Shown: piece after piece, positions 47,108-57,653 of the stretch
Layout of the letters: every line of letters starts with the position of its first letter
How positions within the stretch are numbered: the stretch's first letter is position 1
Assembly: GCF_001411555.2 (NCBI RefSeq)
Contig: NC_049912.1
Coordinates: 28,559,514-28,623,513 of the forward strand
Direction: 5' to 3'
DNA: 64,000 nucleotides
Origin: Juglans regia
Lineage: Eukaryota; Streptophyta; Magnoliopsida; Fagales; Juglandaceae
Notes under the pieces: model-generated
Database searches by the model: none
Told to the model about the DNA's origin: nothing
The model's input: the letters and a program-made list of their open reading frames with translations, nothing else
Position numbers and translations under genes: made by a program

Positions 47108-48673
47108 TGCCGCAAGGCTGTCTGGGTTCCCCGAGGCCTGATGACTTCTGCTTTGATTTAAAGGGGTGGGTGGCCCGGGTTTGGTGTTTGTTTTTGTTTT
47201 TGGCATGAAACCTTTGAGTTCTTTTGCAAACATCTCCTCTTTCACTTTAAAGACTCCGTAAATATGTTTTTTTTTTCCTCCTGCACAACTAGTGACAGGC
47301 TGACGACAAAATTTTTCATCCTAAATATTTCTTGTTAGTCAAACAATAATCGACATACTCCTTTAATTTTGGAATAAGCGTGAATTTTATAGTATCAAAT
47401 AGTTTATAATTCACTAATTATGACTATTTTTTAATTTCTTTTTATTATTTGGCTACAAATTGTACATAATTCAAGATTTTTTACACTTTCAGATCTAAGC
47501 ATTTGACTTGTATATATATATATATATATTTGTTTATAATATAATAAAAAAGTAAATCTATGATTATAACTATTCTAATTTAATATTGAAAAAATTATAT
47601 TCTTAAATTAGTGTATAAAACTTATTTATTAAAGTGCGTATATGTCATAATTTGATTTGAAAGATAAATTTTAAAATTTGAATATGATAAATCAAATTTT
47701 ATTACTTAAGTGATATGGATAGTATGTTCTACATAACAGTTTAAGAAGTAAATTATATTATCTATAAAATATTTTAAATGTGGGATCAGTATATTAAAGT
47801 CTATTCTCTTCGAATCATAAAAAGTACTTGGAATAAGAAAACTGTACGCGATCTTAATCCACATCCGTCACAGCGAAGCTATACCTGACACGATGCTACT
47901 GACTCAGCAAGAAAGCAACGATGAAGACGCTCGTCAGGTGGAGTAGAGGTTCTTTGATTTTATTAATGTTGTCCGGAGACTCGTGGCCTGTTGTGAATGC
48001 TCGAGTAAACGTGTTCACGTATTTGTTTGTTTTTCAAAAACTTCTCATCTCATCTCACCTCATCATTACAACTTTCTCAAATCCCTACACAAAATAAAAT
48101 AAACAATTCAACTTTTTCAAATTTCAAAACAACAATAGTATTAAAAAATATATTTTAACAATATTTTATTCAACTTTTTAACTTTAATCTTAACTCATCT
48201 CATCTCATCTCACCTCATCTCTGAAAACAAACGGGCCTAAATGAAGTTTGCAGCTCTTGTGCTCTAATGTCCTCTTCATGACTCTGTTCGAAAGGTAGAA
48301 AATATGGTCATTGGTTTAAATAACCCTTCTTTTATTACGAAAAATGAGGTCCGTCCCCACAATAAACACGTTGGTGTCGCGGAGTTGACCTGTTCCAAAT
48401 CCAACGATGAATATTTGAACTTATCTCCATCTATTTTCATAATAATACCCACCGGCAAACAAACATAGTGCATAAAACTTGCAATTATTTACCAATTAAT
48501 ACCCCTCGTTTCTCGACAATTATTTTTCCTGCAAAAGTTGTGGAACAAGTTCTCAGCAAATTTTGTAATGTTGGATTAAGAAGATAAGAACTACCTGTAA
48601 TTATGTTAAAGATCTTTATGGAACAAGTTCATTATAATTGCTATTATTGCGTTCAAACCCACAACGATGGTAT
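47108..48673. other. Intergenic, promoter of phytocyanin-like gene and MITE
   Basis: Promoter-side DNA is followed by AT-rich sequence with a (TA)n tract at ~47512-47530. A MITE is listed separately at ~48021-48238. The piece adjoining 48673 is the original 3' flank of the CYP76 pseudogene. No gene is seen. Confidence 0.5.
48021..48238. mobile_element. MITE of the CTCATCTCATC family
   Basis: The ends TTTGTTTGTTTTTCA and, inverted, GGCCCGTTTGTTTTCAG pair with each other. Inside them lie CTCATCTCATCTC repeats and an AT-rich core with CAATATTTTATTCAACTTTT. It is the clearest copy of a family also seen near 21.2, 29.5, 35.5, 53.5 and 56.1 kb. Confidence 0.7.
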
Positions 48674-48711
48674 TTACGGAGAGCTGCTGGGAATAGCTCG
48701 GGGGGGTTCTA

Positions 48712-49423
48712 TGTTGGTGAAATACACAATAATATAATAAAAATTACAATGTAATTAAAATTAAAACGAAGCCAGTTTGGACTGAGGCACGGAAATATCG
48801 CTCTCTTTAAGGAGATTCAAACCCTCTGTGGTGTACAAGGTCTCAAATTAACCGGTGCAGCAGAAATCTTCTTGACTTGACTCCTCCAGGATACAACAGC
48901 CCAACTGATCGTCATATAGCCCGAACCAACTCTGCACAAGCGGTTGAGTCCAAAGCTCATCTCAAAGAACACCTTTCTTTTATCTGAAAAATCTCTCAAA
49001 AATATATACTCATTAAGTATATTTTTGTTTATCACACTTTTTGTCAAATATTCCACACCACCTCCCTTACGAAAGACTACCTATATATATACATAAATAG
49101 ACCATAAACGTCCCAGGAGGTTAAAAGACTAATGGGCAAAAAACAACAAAAATAAAACACAAGCAGCCCACCAACGTCAATAATAAAGATACCAAACGGC
49201 AACTGAAATTAAAAGAAATAAAACCTTCAGAACGTTAATGAAATTAATCTTCAAACGTCTAAGGCATAAAACCACTTGAAATAAAAAAAAACGGTTTTGA
49301 AAGACCAAAACTCTCCCCAACGGCAATTTAATGACCAGCCCCCATTAAACATTACGTAAAAGACCAAAAGGAAAAGTCAAGCAACAGTAAGAGATAAATA
49401 TATATTATTAAAAAATACTAACA
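48712..49423 (-). repeat. 3' LTR of the copia element
   Basis: 712 bp, TGTTGG...TAACA on the plus strand, nearly identical to 52146-52845 apart from substitutions and a block difference near 49298-49328. Short plus-strand ORFs within both LTRs are not genes. Confidence 0.93.
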
Positions 49424-50096
49424 TTCTCCCACTATTTTTTTAAAAATAATATAAATAATAATATGAGAGATACTTCCAGATGAAGAAGAATTATTATGCA
49501 TTATGAAGGTGTGCTCTGCATTGAACCCTCACTTAGTGAAATAACAACCTTTACTCCAGAGTCAGTAGTGGTATCAGACTTGAACTATGACTGCTTATGG
49601 AAAATAAAGAATTATTACTCACACATAAAAATCCAGGTGTTGACATAAGCTTTATTAGCCAGCATATTACGGCCTTGTGCTCATCCCGGTTTCATGAGTG
49701 TATTTGAGAATAAACCCAAATCTCATAGAGAGCGGCCCCACTCTCACACTCGCATAGGTGAAATCTGTCAAGGGTGTTCATGTAATTCTTACACCCTACT
49801 CATAAGAGCTACAAAATTTCATTAAGAGTTTCTTTCAAAAACTCATCCTCCAAAACATTACAGGATAAATGCACTCACATCATAGGAATGAGAAATAAAA
49901 ATAATAGTGCATTTCTTACGACCATCATATGATTCGTTTTTCCCATTGAACCCAGTTCTCAGGATCTTTGGTCCCCGGGTTGGGTATCCTCATACATGGC
50001 TCTTGAATTATGGGTTTTAATCTCATTCCCCTTTATGTATTATAGATCATTTCTCTTATCAAAATTTTGTTTAGTGGATTCACATTAATAACACCA

Positions 50097-50333
50097 TCAA
50101 TAAGAAAAAATCTCACAGTACTGTATTTTTCTTCTAAATGATCTGGATTTACCATTATAATAACAGTTTTGTACTCTATCAATTATAGTAGTACTATCAC
50201 AATAAATTAATTGATTTTTTCCTAAAAGGAATAAATCTCTCAACAAAATTGCTTCATCCTTGAAGCCAAAGCAATTCAACTCCATAGTTGACTTAACAAA
50301 AATACGGCAGCGCCAAAACATGCAATAAAGCAC
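50097..50333 (-). pseudogene. Copia RNase H remnant
   Basis: The frame reads like the C-terminal RNase H part of copia polyproteins: KSTMELNC, EAILLRDLF, LIYCDSTTIID. It is much diverged and in a different frame from gag. Reverse transcriptase upstream is absent. Confidence 0.65.
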
Positions 50334-50805
50334 TTAAAAATTAAAAACGGCTTAAGAAATAACAATACAGCCAAAAACAGTCCAAAGAATTAATACAATG
50401 TACGTTTTAAACAAACCAAACGGCAACAAACATAAAAGCATCCGATTTTAATATATACTAAATTGTTTGCCGCTTGAAAAGTTTTTTCCGTAAACATGCA
50501 TCAGTTACCAAAGAGGTCACCATTTATGGCTTTTCTAAAAAACTCAAAGAATAGAAAAAAAAACGTTGGAGTCAAATATTTAAAAAAAATATATATTATT
50601 TTCTAAAAACTTAACCCCCACTAATTTTGGATTTTAAAAATAAATTTTCTTTTCAAAAAAAGAATACATCTTACTCAAAAATCACTTTAATCCAAAATGA
50701 AGAAAAATAAATTGCTAATTTTTATTCCAAATCTGAGAAGTACATAAGCAAGTGTGAAAAAAAAAATGCACATAAAAGAAACATACTATGCTTTATTCTC
50801 AATAT

Positions 50806-52125
50806 TCAATTTAAACATCCCATCACAAGCATAGCCCTGTCCACAAAAACTCCATTTTTTGTAATAACATACTGATCAGATTCCATAGTTTGTTTGAAGC
50901 CCGCTTTGTTGAATAAAAAACTCGACATCAAATTCTTCCTCATAGACGGTATATAGAGAACATATTTTAGCATTAATATACGTCCAGAGGTGAATTTCAA
51001 CTCAACCTCACCACTCCCAAGAACTTCGATTTTACTTGAATCACCAAGCATTATAGTCTTTTATTCTTCAAATGGAGTAAATTTTTTGAACCAATCTTTA
51101 TCATAGCAGACATGCTTATTGGTACCAGAATCTGCCTACCACCCTTCAACAAATTGAACCATGTTAATGTTTGTGACCATTGCTACAAACAGCTCCTCAG
51201 TTACATTAACTTGAGGATCATTATCTCGCTTTCGAAACTTACAAATTCGAGCAAAGTGTCCAAATTTGCCACAGACAAAACTTGCTTGATTTTGTAAAGG
51301 GGGTCCTTGGTTCTTATCATTTTGGTTTTGAAAACCTTTTTTGTGAGGTCTACTAAATTTTTTGAAATCTTTTCTTTGCGGCTTCAAAAAACTATTTCTT
51401 GAATTTTGACATTTGGACAAGCTACCATTTTCAGAAATTAAATTTACCTTTGTCATGGTATCCTCATTACCATTTTGAAATACCAAATCATATTGGCATC
51501 TTGCTTCCTCCTCTATACGAATACGTGTGATTAATGTCTCGAAATATGTCTCCTTTTGTTTATGGCGCATCGACTTTTGAAACTCTCTCCACGAAGGTCG
51601 TAATTTGTCGATGATGCCACAAACAATTAGATTATCTCCAATCTTGATACCTTCGGATCGAACTTCAGCTACAACCATTTGAAAATATTGTGCTTGCTCC
51701 GCAACGGATTTTCCATCTACCATTTGATATTGAAAAAAGCGACTTGCTGCATATTTCTTCGCTCCGGCTTCTTCCATATCGTATTTACTCTGTAAAGCTT
51801 TCCAAATTTTCTTCGCAGATGTGTAAGTAGTATTGTAGTAATCATAAAATTGATCAGCAAGACAATTTAAAAGATAGCATCGACATTTATATTCATCTTT
51901 GGTATATTTCTCAATTTTTTCTTCATGAACTTTCACTTGTGCTTCAGTCATGTTCTCGGTAGTAATCTTGCTAGTTTTCTTTGCAGTGAGAACATAGGAG
52001 ACGTTGAGAAGGCTTAGATAGAAGAGCACCTTGCACTTCCATCTCTTGAAAGAAGTTCATTTGAACCGGAAGGGCTTGTTAAGATCTCCAATGCTTTCCG
52101 TGGATTTTTCAGTCGTAGGCTTCAT
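50806..52125 (-). pseudogene. Copia gag and protease-region remnant
   Basis: A single minus-strand frame begins with ATG at 52125 and runs to 50806 with in-frame stops at 52057-52059, at 51136-51138 and again just before 51051. It contains a UBN2-type gag domain ([19 protein letters not shown] region) and a CCHC-like knuckle, [11 protein letters not shown], whose first Cys is replaced (preceded by ASFV). The protease-side segment has LGSGEVELKFTSGR and VLYIPSMRKNLMS. It is a decayed capsid gene, not functional. Confidence 0.88.
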
Positions 52126-52145
52126 GGTTGAATTCTCCTTAAAAT

Positions 52146-52845
52146 TGTTGGTGAAATACACAATAATATAATAAAAAGTACAATGTAATTAAAATTAAAA
52201 CGAAGCCAGTTTGGACTGAGGCACGGAAATATCGCTCTCTTTAAGGAGATTCAAGCCCTCTGCAGTGTACAAGGTCTCAAATTAACCGATGCAGCAGAAA
52301 TCTTCTTGATTTGACTCCTCCAGGATACAACAGCCCAACTGATCGTCGTATAGCCCGAACCAACTATGCACAAGCGGTTGAGCTCAAAGCTCCTCTCAAA
52401 GAACACCTTTCTTTTATCTGGAAAATCTCTCAAAAATATATACTCACTAAGTATATTTTTGTTTATCACACTTTTTGTCAAATATTCCACACAACCTCCC
52501 TTACGAAAGACTACCTATATATATACATAAATAGACCATAAACGTCCCAGGAGGTTAAAAGACTAACGGGCAAAAAACAACAAAAATAAAACACAAGCAG
52601 CCCACCAACGTCAATAATAAAGATACCAAACGGCAACTGAAATTAAAAGAAATAAAACCTTCAGAACGTTAATGAAATTAATCTTCAAACGTCTAAGGCA
52701 TAAAACCACTTGAAATAAAAAAAAAGGGTTTTGAACACTTAACGTAAATTTAATGACCAGGCCCCATTAAACATAACGTAAAAGACCAAAAGGAAAAGTC
52801 AAGCAACAGTAAGAGATAAATATATATTATTAAAAAATACTAACA
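52146..52845 (-). repeat. 5' LTR of the copia element
   Basis: 700 bp, direct repeat of 48712-49423. Its outer end abuts codons of the CYP76 pseudogene (plus-strand CTCTG at 52846-52850). The primer-binding site after its inner end is not recognisable. Confidence 0.93.
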
Positions 52846-53529
52846 CTCTGTTTTGTGTAAGCTTAGTCCAAAGGTCTCATTCATGTCCATATCTTCTGGC
52901 TTCATATCATCCGCAAGCTTCCAATGAAATTGGTGGATAAAAGAGGCCAACATTAAGGGCACCATCCTGTTAGCGAAAGGCAATCCAGGGCATATCCTTC
53001 TTCCAGCTCCAAAAGGAATGAGCTCGAAATCTCTGCCTTTATAGTTGATGTTGTCCTTCTCTAGAAACCTTTCAGGCAGAAACATAGTTGGATTTGGCCA
53101 TGTGTTTGGATCTCGTCCCATTGCCCATATATTTACCAGTATATGTGCATTCTTGGGCACAATGAAACCACACATTTCTACATCTGTCTCGGCCTTGTGG
53201 GGAATTAGGAAAGGGCCTGGTGGATGCAAACGAAGGGATTCTTTCACTATCGCTTGTAGATAAGTGAACTTTGACATGTCTGATTCTTGAACAACCCCAT
53301 CCTTTCCAATGACTTCTGCAATCTCTGCTCGGCTTTTGCCTTTTTCTCAGGATTGTGTAGTAATTCTGCCATTGCCCATTCCACCGTGCTTGATGTTGTG
53401 TCGATGCCCCCAACAAATAAATCCTAGTACAAAGTAGCATGGGAGATGAATTAAGAAGTACACTCCAAAAAGAGAAAGAAGCTATGCAATAGAAGTACAT
53501 AGAGGTAATTTTTTTCCTTTTTTTTTTTT

Positions 53530-53722
53530 TATAATTATTTTAACTCATCTCATTTAATCATTACAATTTTTTTAAATTCTCACATAAAATTAAATAAAAA
53601 ATTTTAAGTTTTTCAAATATCAAAATAAAAATAATATTAATAATATATATTATAATAATATTTTATTCAACTTTTAACTTTTATGTCAATTAATCTCATC
53701 TCATCTGTGAAAACAAACGAAG
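53530..53722. mobile_element. MITE copy in the CYP76 pseudogene intron
   Basis: Carries CTCATCTCATTTAATC, the AT-rich core TATTTTATTCAACTTTT, and the terminus CATCTGTGAAAACAAACGAA of the 48.0 kb family. The left end is degraded. Confidence 0.55.
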
Positions 53723-55108
53723 TTGACAATAGATTTCACAAAAAGTAACCTAACAGATTGACGTAGTTTGATGAGTTATGTTAAATTGTAAAACTTCTTT
53801 TATTATAAAATAGATCTAACGTATCACATCAAACCACGTCAATTTGTAGATTTGCTTTTATGAAATTTCTTTATGACTGTAGTACTTCTCTTATAAAAAA
53901 ATAAAAATTCTATGTGTAATTACTTTTGTATAGTCTTTGTGCATTATATTAATGTGATTGATTGTATCAATTTTTTTTAATATAAATAACTTCTCCGACT
54001 AATTACATCAATAAAGTGAGCAAGAATTACATAAAATTAATATATATAACCGAAATCATAAAAAATACCAAGTGATATAGTGAATAAATAAATTATCATT
54101 CCATAAATTCGAATTTAGTTTTATTTCCTTATGGCCAAAACATAATCGGAAGAGATGATAATTATATACAAAAAATCTATTCAACCTCCTACTATTTACA
54201 CAACCTCCACACTCCACATTATTTTTAATTTTTATTATTTTTTTCTTTTATTAAATATTTATTATATGAATAATGAATAAAAAATTTGAAATAATTTAAA
54301 AAGAATAAACTCAAAAAAAAAAATTAAAAAAAATATTAAAAATTTAAAAAATTTAAAAAAGTGTGGAGTGTGGAGTGTGGTGGAGGTTGTGTAGCAAAGC
54401 TCAACTATATATGCATTATGAAGGAAAGATTAAGGAAGTCAATCACCATAATCAAGTGTTTGATATCGTCGCAACTCAATTCTGCATTGTCTTCGTCTAA
54501 TAAGGCTGAGGAGGGAATCAATACATCGTTGCCCGGCTTAGATTCCCCTGACGAGGCTCTTAATTGCACTAGTCGTCGTTCGTTGATGATGCCATCCAAA
54601 ATACAAAAAAAATTTCCAGAAACGATTTGTCGTCCTTCGACGTGCACCTTGTGGATCAAGTAAACCTAGTGCTGGGAGATAGTCTACAATATTAGTCCTT
54701 CCGACTTCTTCCATTATTCCGCATACAAGATCCTGGAACTCCTGCGACAAATTTGAACCATACTGGGCCAAGTCGGCGGAGAAAAAAGTGTTTGATATGG
54801 CATTAAGCACTGCCGTGAAGGCTGCTCGACCAATATCTACCGCTTGACCACTTTTGCAACTTGCTTCAACATTGTTTAGCATTTCTTGCACCTTTTTCCG
54901 TCGAATGGGTTCTGTTACATGCATCGAGGCGTTGCGGTACAAACATTTGCATGGCTGAAACTTTCCTGAGCTTCCTCCACTGAGGCGATCCGGGTAGCCA
55001 CGCCATTGAAAATTTGTCGTGGTTGAATGCTCGGGCTGTGTCCGGGATAGCTCGGCTGGAGAAGGCCTGGTCGTTTTTCTGCAATGCTTCTTTGGCCATG
55101 CCCGGAGA

Positions 55109-56045
55109 CAGCGGCGGAACCAGTAATTTTATAAGGTATTACGTGACACACTTACTTAAAATAAAAAGAAATTGAAAATCATAAAAATATAAGAAAAATT
55201 TTAGAGATAAGCCCTAAAATTTTAGTACGAGATTTTAGTTTTTTTATCATCATATTTTATATTGAATTAAAATATAAAATATAAGGATAAAAAAATAAAA
55301 TCACATATTTTTAAGTGGTATGTAAGGGTGTGAGATTTCTATATAGTACGTTTTAAAATATAACTATATATAAAATTAGATGTCAATAATTTGTTATATA
55401 TACATAAAAATAAAATTCTAAAAAACACAACTTAATATATGTTTCAAATTTTTGACGATAATATTTCATGAAATAATATTAATTTATTATTATTTTTATT
55501 ATGAAATATTTAGAATTTATTTTCTTCATATAAATTATCAAGTGATCTTTTAAAATGTCATCTTTCATTATAATATATAAACTAGTTTATCAAGTTTCAT
55601 GTAAAATCTAAATATTTTTGTGTACTAAGCATATAATGCTATAATTGAGACGTTAAATATTGTTTTTTACTCAAGGAAGTCTAAAGCATAAAACCTCTCA
55701 ATTATTTTTCATATATGAAAATCATCAACATTAAATGATTTTTCTTATATGTTCATTTTATATTCCATATTAAGAAGCCTAATATTGTATAACAAAAAAC
55801 ACTTGGAGATCCATATTGATAAGTTTATAATTTTTCATAAACTTAGTTTTAATTTAATTTTGGTGAGGCCACATCATTGAAAACAAATAATATAAAAAAA
55901 TTATACAAAATTTTGGAACTATTGAAAATAAAAATTGAAGAAAGACATTTTTATGTATATTAAAAATTTCGAAAGTTTTAAAGAACATATGACAATTGTA
56001 AAATTTTTGGGGGAGGCCATTTGCTATATTTATAGAATTATAAAT
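55109..56045 (+). mobile_element. Repeat with CAGCGGCGGAACC end, copy 2
   Basis: The left end CAGCGGCGGAACCAGTAATT begins exactly where P450 coding sequence stops. The body matches copy 1 at 26.5 kb (AAGAAGCCTAATATTGTATA, TTAGTTTTAATTTAATTTTG). The right TIR is not visible, so the copy is truncated or diverged there. It has no ORF. Confidence 0.65.
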
Positions 56046-57653
56046 AAAATATAGGATATATTTTGTCTATGTTCCCTTTTTTTTTTGTTTGATGGTTTTG
56101 AGTTATTCGGAAGGTTTAGACAGCGAGTTTAAATGAAATAAGATGAAAGTTAAAAGTTGAAAGTTTAATAAAATATATTTTTTTATAAGTAAAAGTTGAA
56201 TAAAATATTGTTAGAATATTATTTTTTAATATTATTTTTATTTTATGATTTAAAAAAATAAATTATTTATTATATTTTGTATAAAAATTTAAAAAAATTA
56301 TAATAATTAAATAAAATAAGATGGGAAGATAGAGCTGGTGCAAACAATCCCACAAATCGAAACAACCCCCTAGTCATTGTGGTGTTGTTGAGTTTACTTG
56401 CGATGTCATTGTGTCTTGGCTTGCAAGCCAATTGAAAAAAGAAAAAAAAGAAGGAAGGAAAGAAAAAGACCTTCGGGGTGCAACGGACAAAAACTAATCG
56501 TGTCGTGTGAAGAGGTTAAATTACCATTCAGCATGGTTGCCATGGCACTGTATATAAAAAATTGACTGGGCAAAGCAAAAGCAACAGTCCTAATTAAGTT
56601 CCTGAATCCACATCCACCATTCGCATTCAGAGCTCGCGCCCAATTCGCCTCTTCTCTCTCCTCTCCTCTCCGCGTCCCTCTTCCCCCCTTCTCAATCCAT
56701 CCCTCTCCCTCTCTATCTCCATCCCTCACCGTTCATTCGTTTTTTTGATCACTTTTTCCGATTTCAATCAGATTCTCGGTGCAAAACCAAGACGTACTCG
56801 AACCCGACTCAAATCTTTTGGGATCCATTTGTCCAGGTAGTAATTTCATCCACTCTTTTCTCTCCATTCTTTAATTTCAAAAAGCTCGATCCGATCTTAT
56901 TCATTGTGGAATTGCCCATCGATCAATGTAAGCCGGTCTCATGCGCCAGATCCATTTGCTGCATTGATCTATTCTTTAACGCTATGCGATCTCTTGTGGT
57001 TTTGGTAATTGGATATGTGTCTCGATGTACACTTGTTTGCCTGTACGCGATTGTTGATCTATGTTTTTTTGTCTTTAATACTCCCTTTCGTTTGATTCCT
57101 GAGAAATCCTTGGCAAGGAGCAGAGTATGATGTGTTGAATAGTCTGCTTCTGGGTTATGGGTCTTAGAAAATGGAAGGCCCGACTTAGCTGGGCCATAGA
57201 TCCTATCTGTTTCTTTTTCTTGCATTCCATTAACGAATGTGGTTTCTTCTAGGGGTTTTTCTTGTAGTTTGTTGGATCAGTTGGTTAATTTTCAATTCCT
57301 GAAGGCTTCGTTAAATTTACATGGAGTTGCTTCTGGTGTCGTCTTGGAATTACTGCAGCATTCATCGATCATATTTAGAGGAATTATCCCTTACCTATTA
57401 AATACTTTAACTAAAAGACTACTTTCATGATCCATTACCTACATTTTGTGATTAATCACTAGTTTTAGATTGTTACAACGGGCACATTCTGTTTATTTCA
57501 CTAGTTCGAATTAGATACGACCATATTTAACTCGGATTGTTCTTTCGAATTGGTGACGACTATATTTATCTAGTGTTTGTTCTAATATTTGTAGGTAACT
57601 CGGTATGTAATTGTTTGAGCCAGTATTTGCTAGAGTTTTGAAGCAACACTAAT
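56046..57653 (+). promoter_or_regulatory. Promoter, leader and 5' UTR intron of the BEACH gene
   Basis: A MITE-derived AT-rich part (~56105-56330) is followed by a pyrimidine-rich leader (CTCTCTCCTCTCCTCTCC near 56654-56671). TTTGTCCAG/GTAGTAATTT at 56836/56837 looks like a donor and AATATTTGTAG at 57594 like the acceptor, so a ~760-bp leader intron is inferred. The second leader exon would be 57595-57653. Confidence 0.55.

Larger units (their letters stand above)
48712..52845 (-). mobile_element. Degenerate Ty1/copia LTR retrotransposon
   Basis: Two direct LTRs (48712-49423 and 52146-52845) start TGTTGGTGAA and end AATACTAACA on the plus strand. Coding runs on the minus strand, so the right LTR is the 5' LTR. 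A purine tract, AAAAAAATAGTGGGAGAA, adjoins the 3' LTR. The interior keeps gag with a protease-region remnant and a short RNase H remnant. Integrase and nearly all reverse transcriptase are deleted between ~50.8 and 50.35 kb. The flanking 5-mers, CAGAG and TAGAA read on the minus strand, agree at 3 of 5. The element interrupts the last codons of a P450 gene and cannot move on its own. Confidence 0.92.
48674..55108 (-). pseudogene. CYP76-type cytochrome P450 pseudogene, split by a copia element
   Basis: The remains are of a CYP76-like monooxygenase (ER-bound; members oxidise monoterpenols and herbicides). Exon 1 remnant runs from 55108 to ~54484: MAKEALQKNDQAFSSR..., then VQEML..., then DGIINERR.... 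Exon 2 runs 53423-52846 with DLFVGGIDTTSS, the K-helix KESLR, PERF and the haem loop [10 protein letters not shown]. The last codons (PPRAIPSSSP, stop at 48674-48676) lie beyond the copia insertion at 48712-52845. Breaks: the N-terminal ~90 residues are missing, cut at 55108 by a repeat; a frame change lies near 54920; another at an A8 run (54605-54612); another near 53330. Exon 1 should end near DDIKHLIM. It sits where Arabidopsis has the CYP76C cluster. It is not functional as drawn. Confidence 0.9.

Noticed and set aside
48817..52541. Short ORFs inside both copia LTRs (48817-49056, 52251-52490, 52311-52541)
   Set aside because: They are the same LTR sequence read twice; LTRs do not encode proteins here.
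52840..55108. Functional CYP76 gene
   Set aside because: Haem loop and K-helix are intact, but the N-terminus is missing, there are at least three frame changes, and the C-terminus is separated by 4.1 kb of copia.
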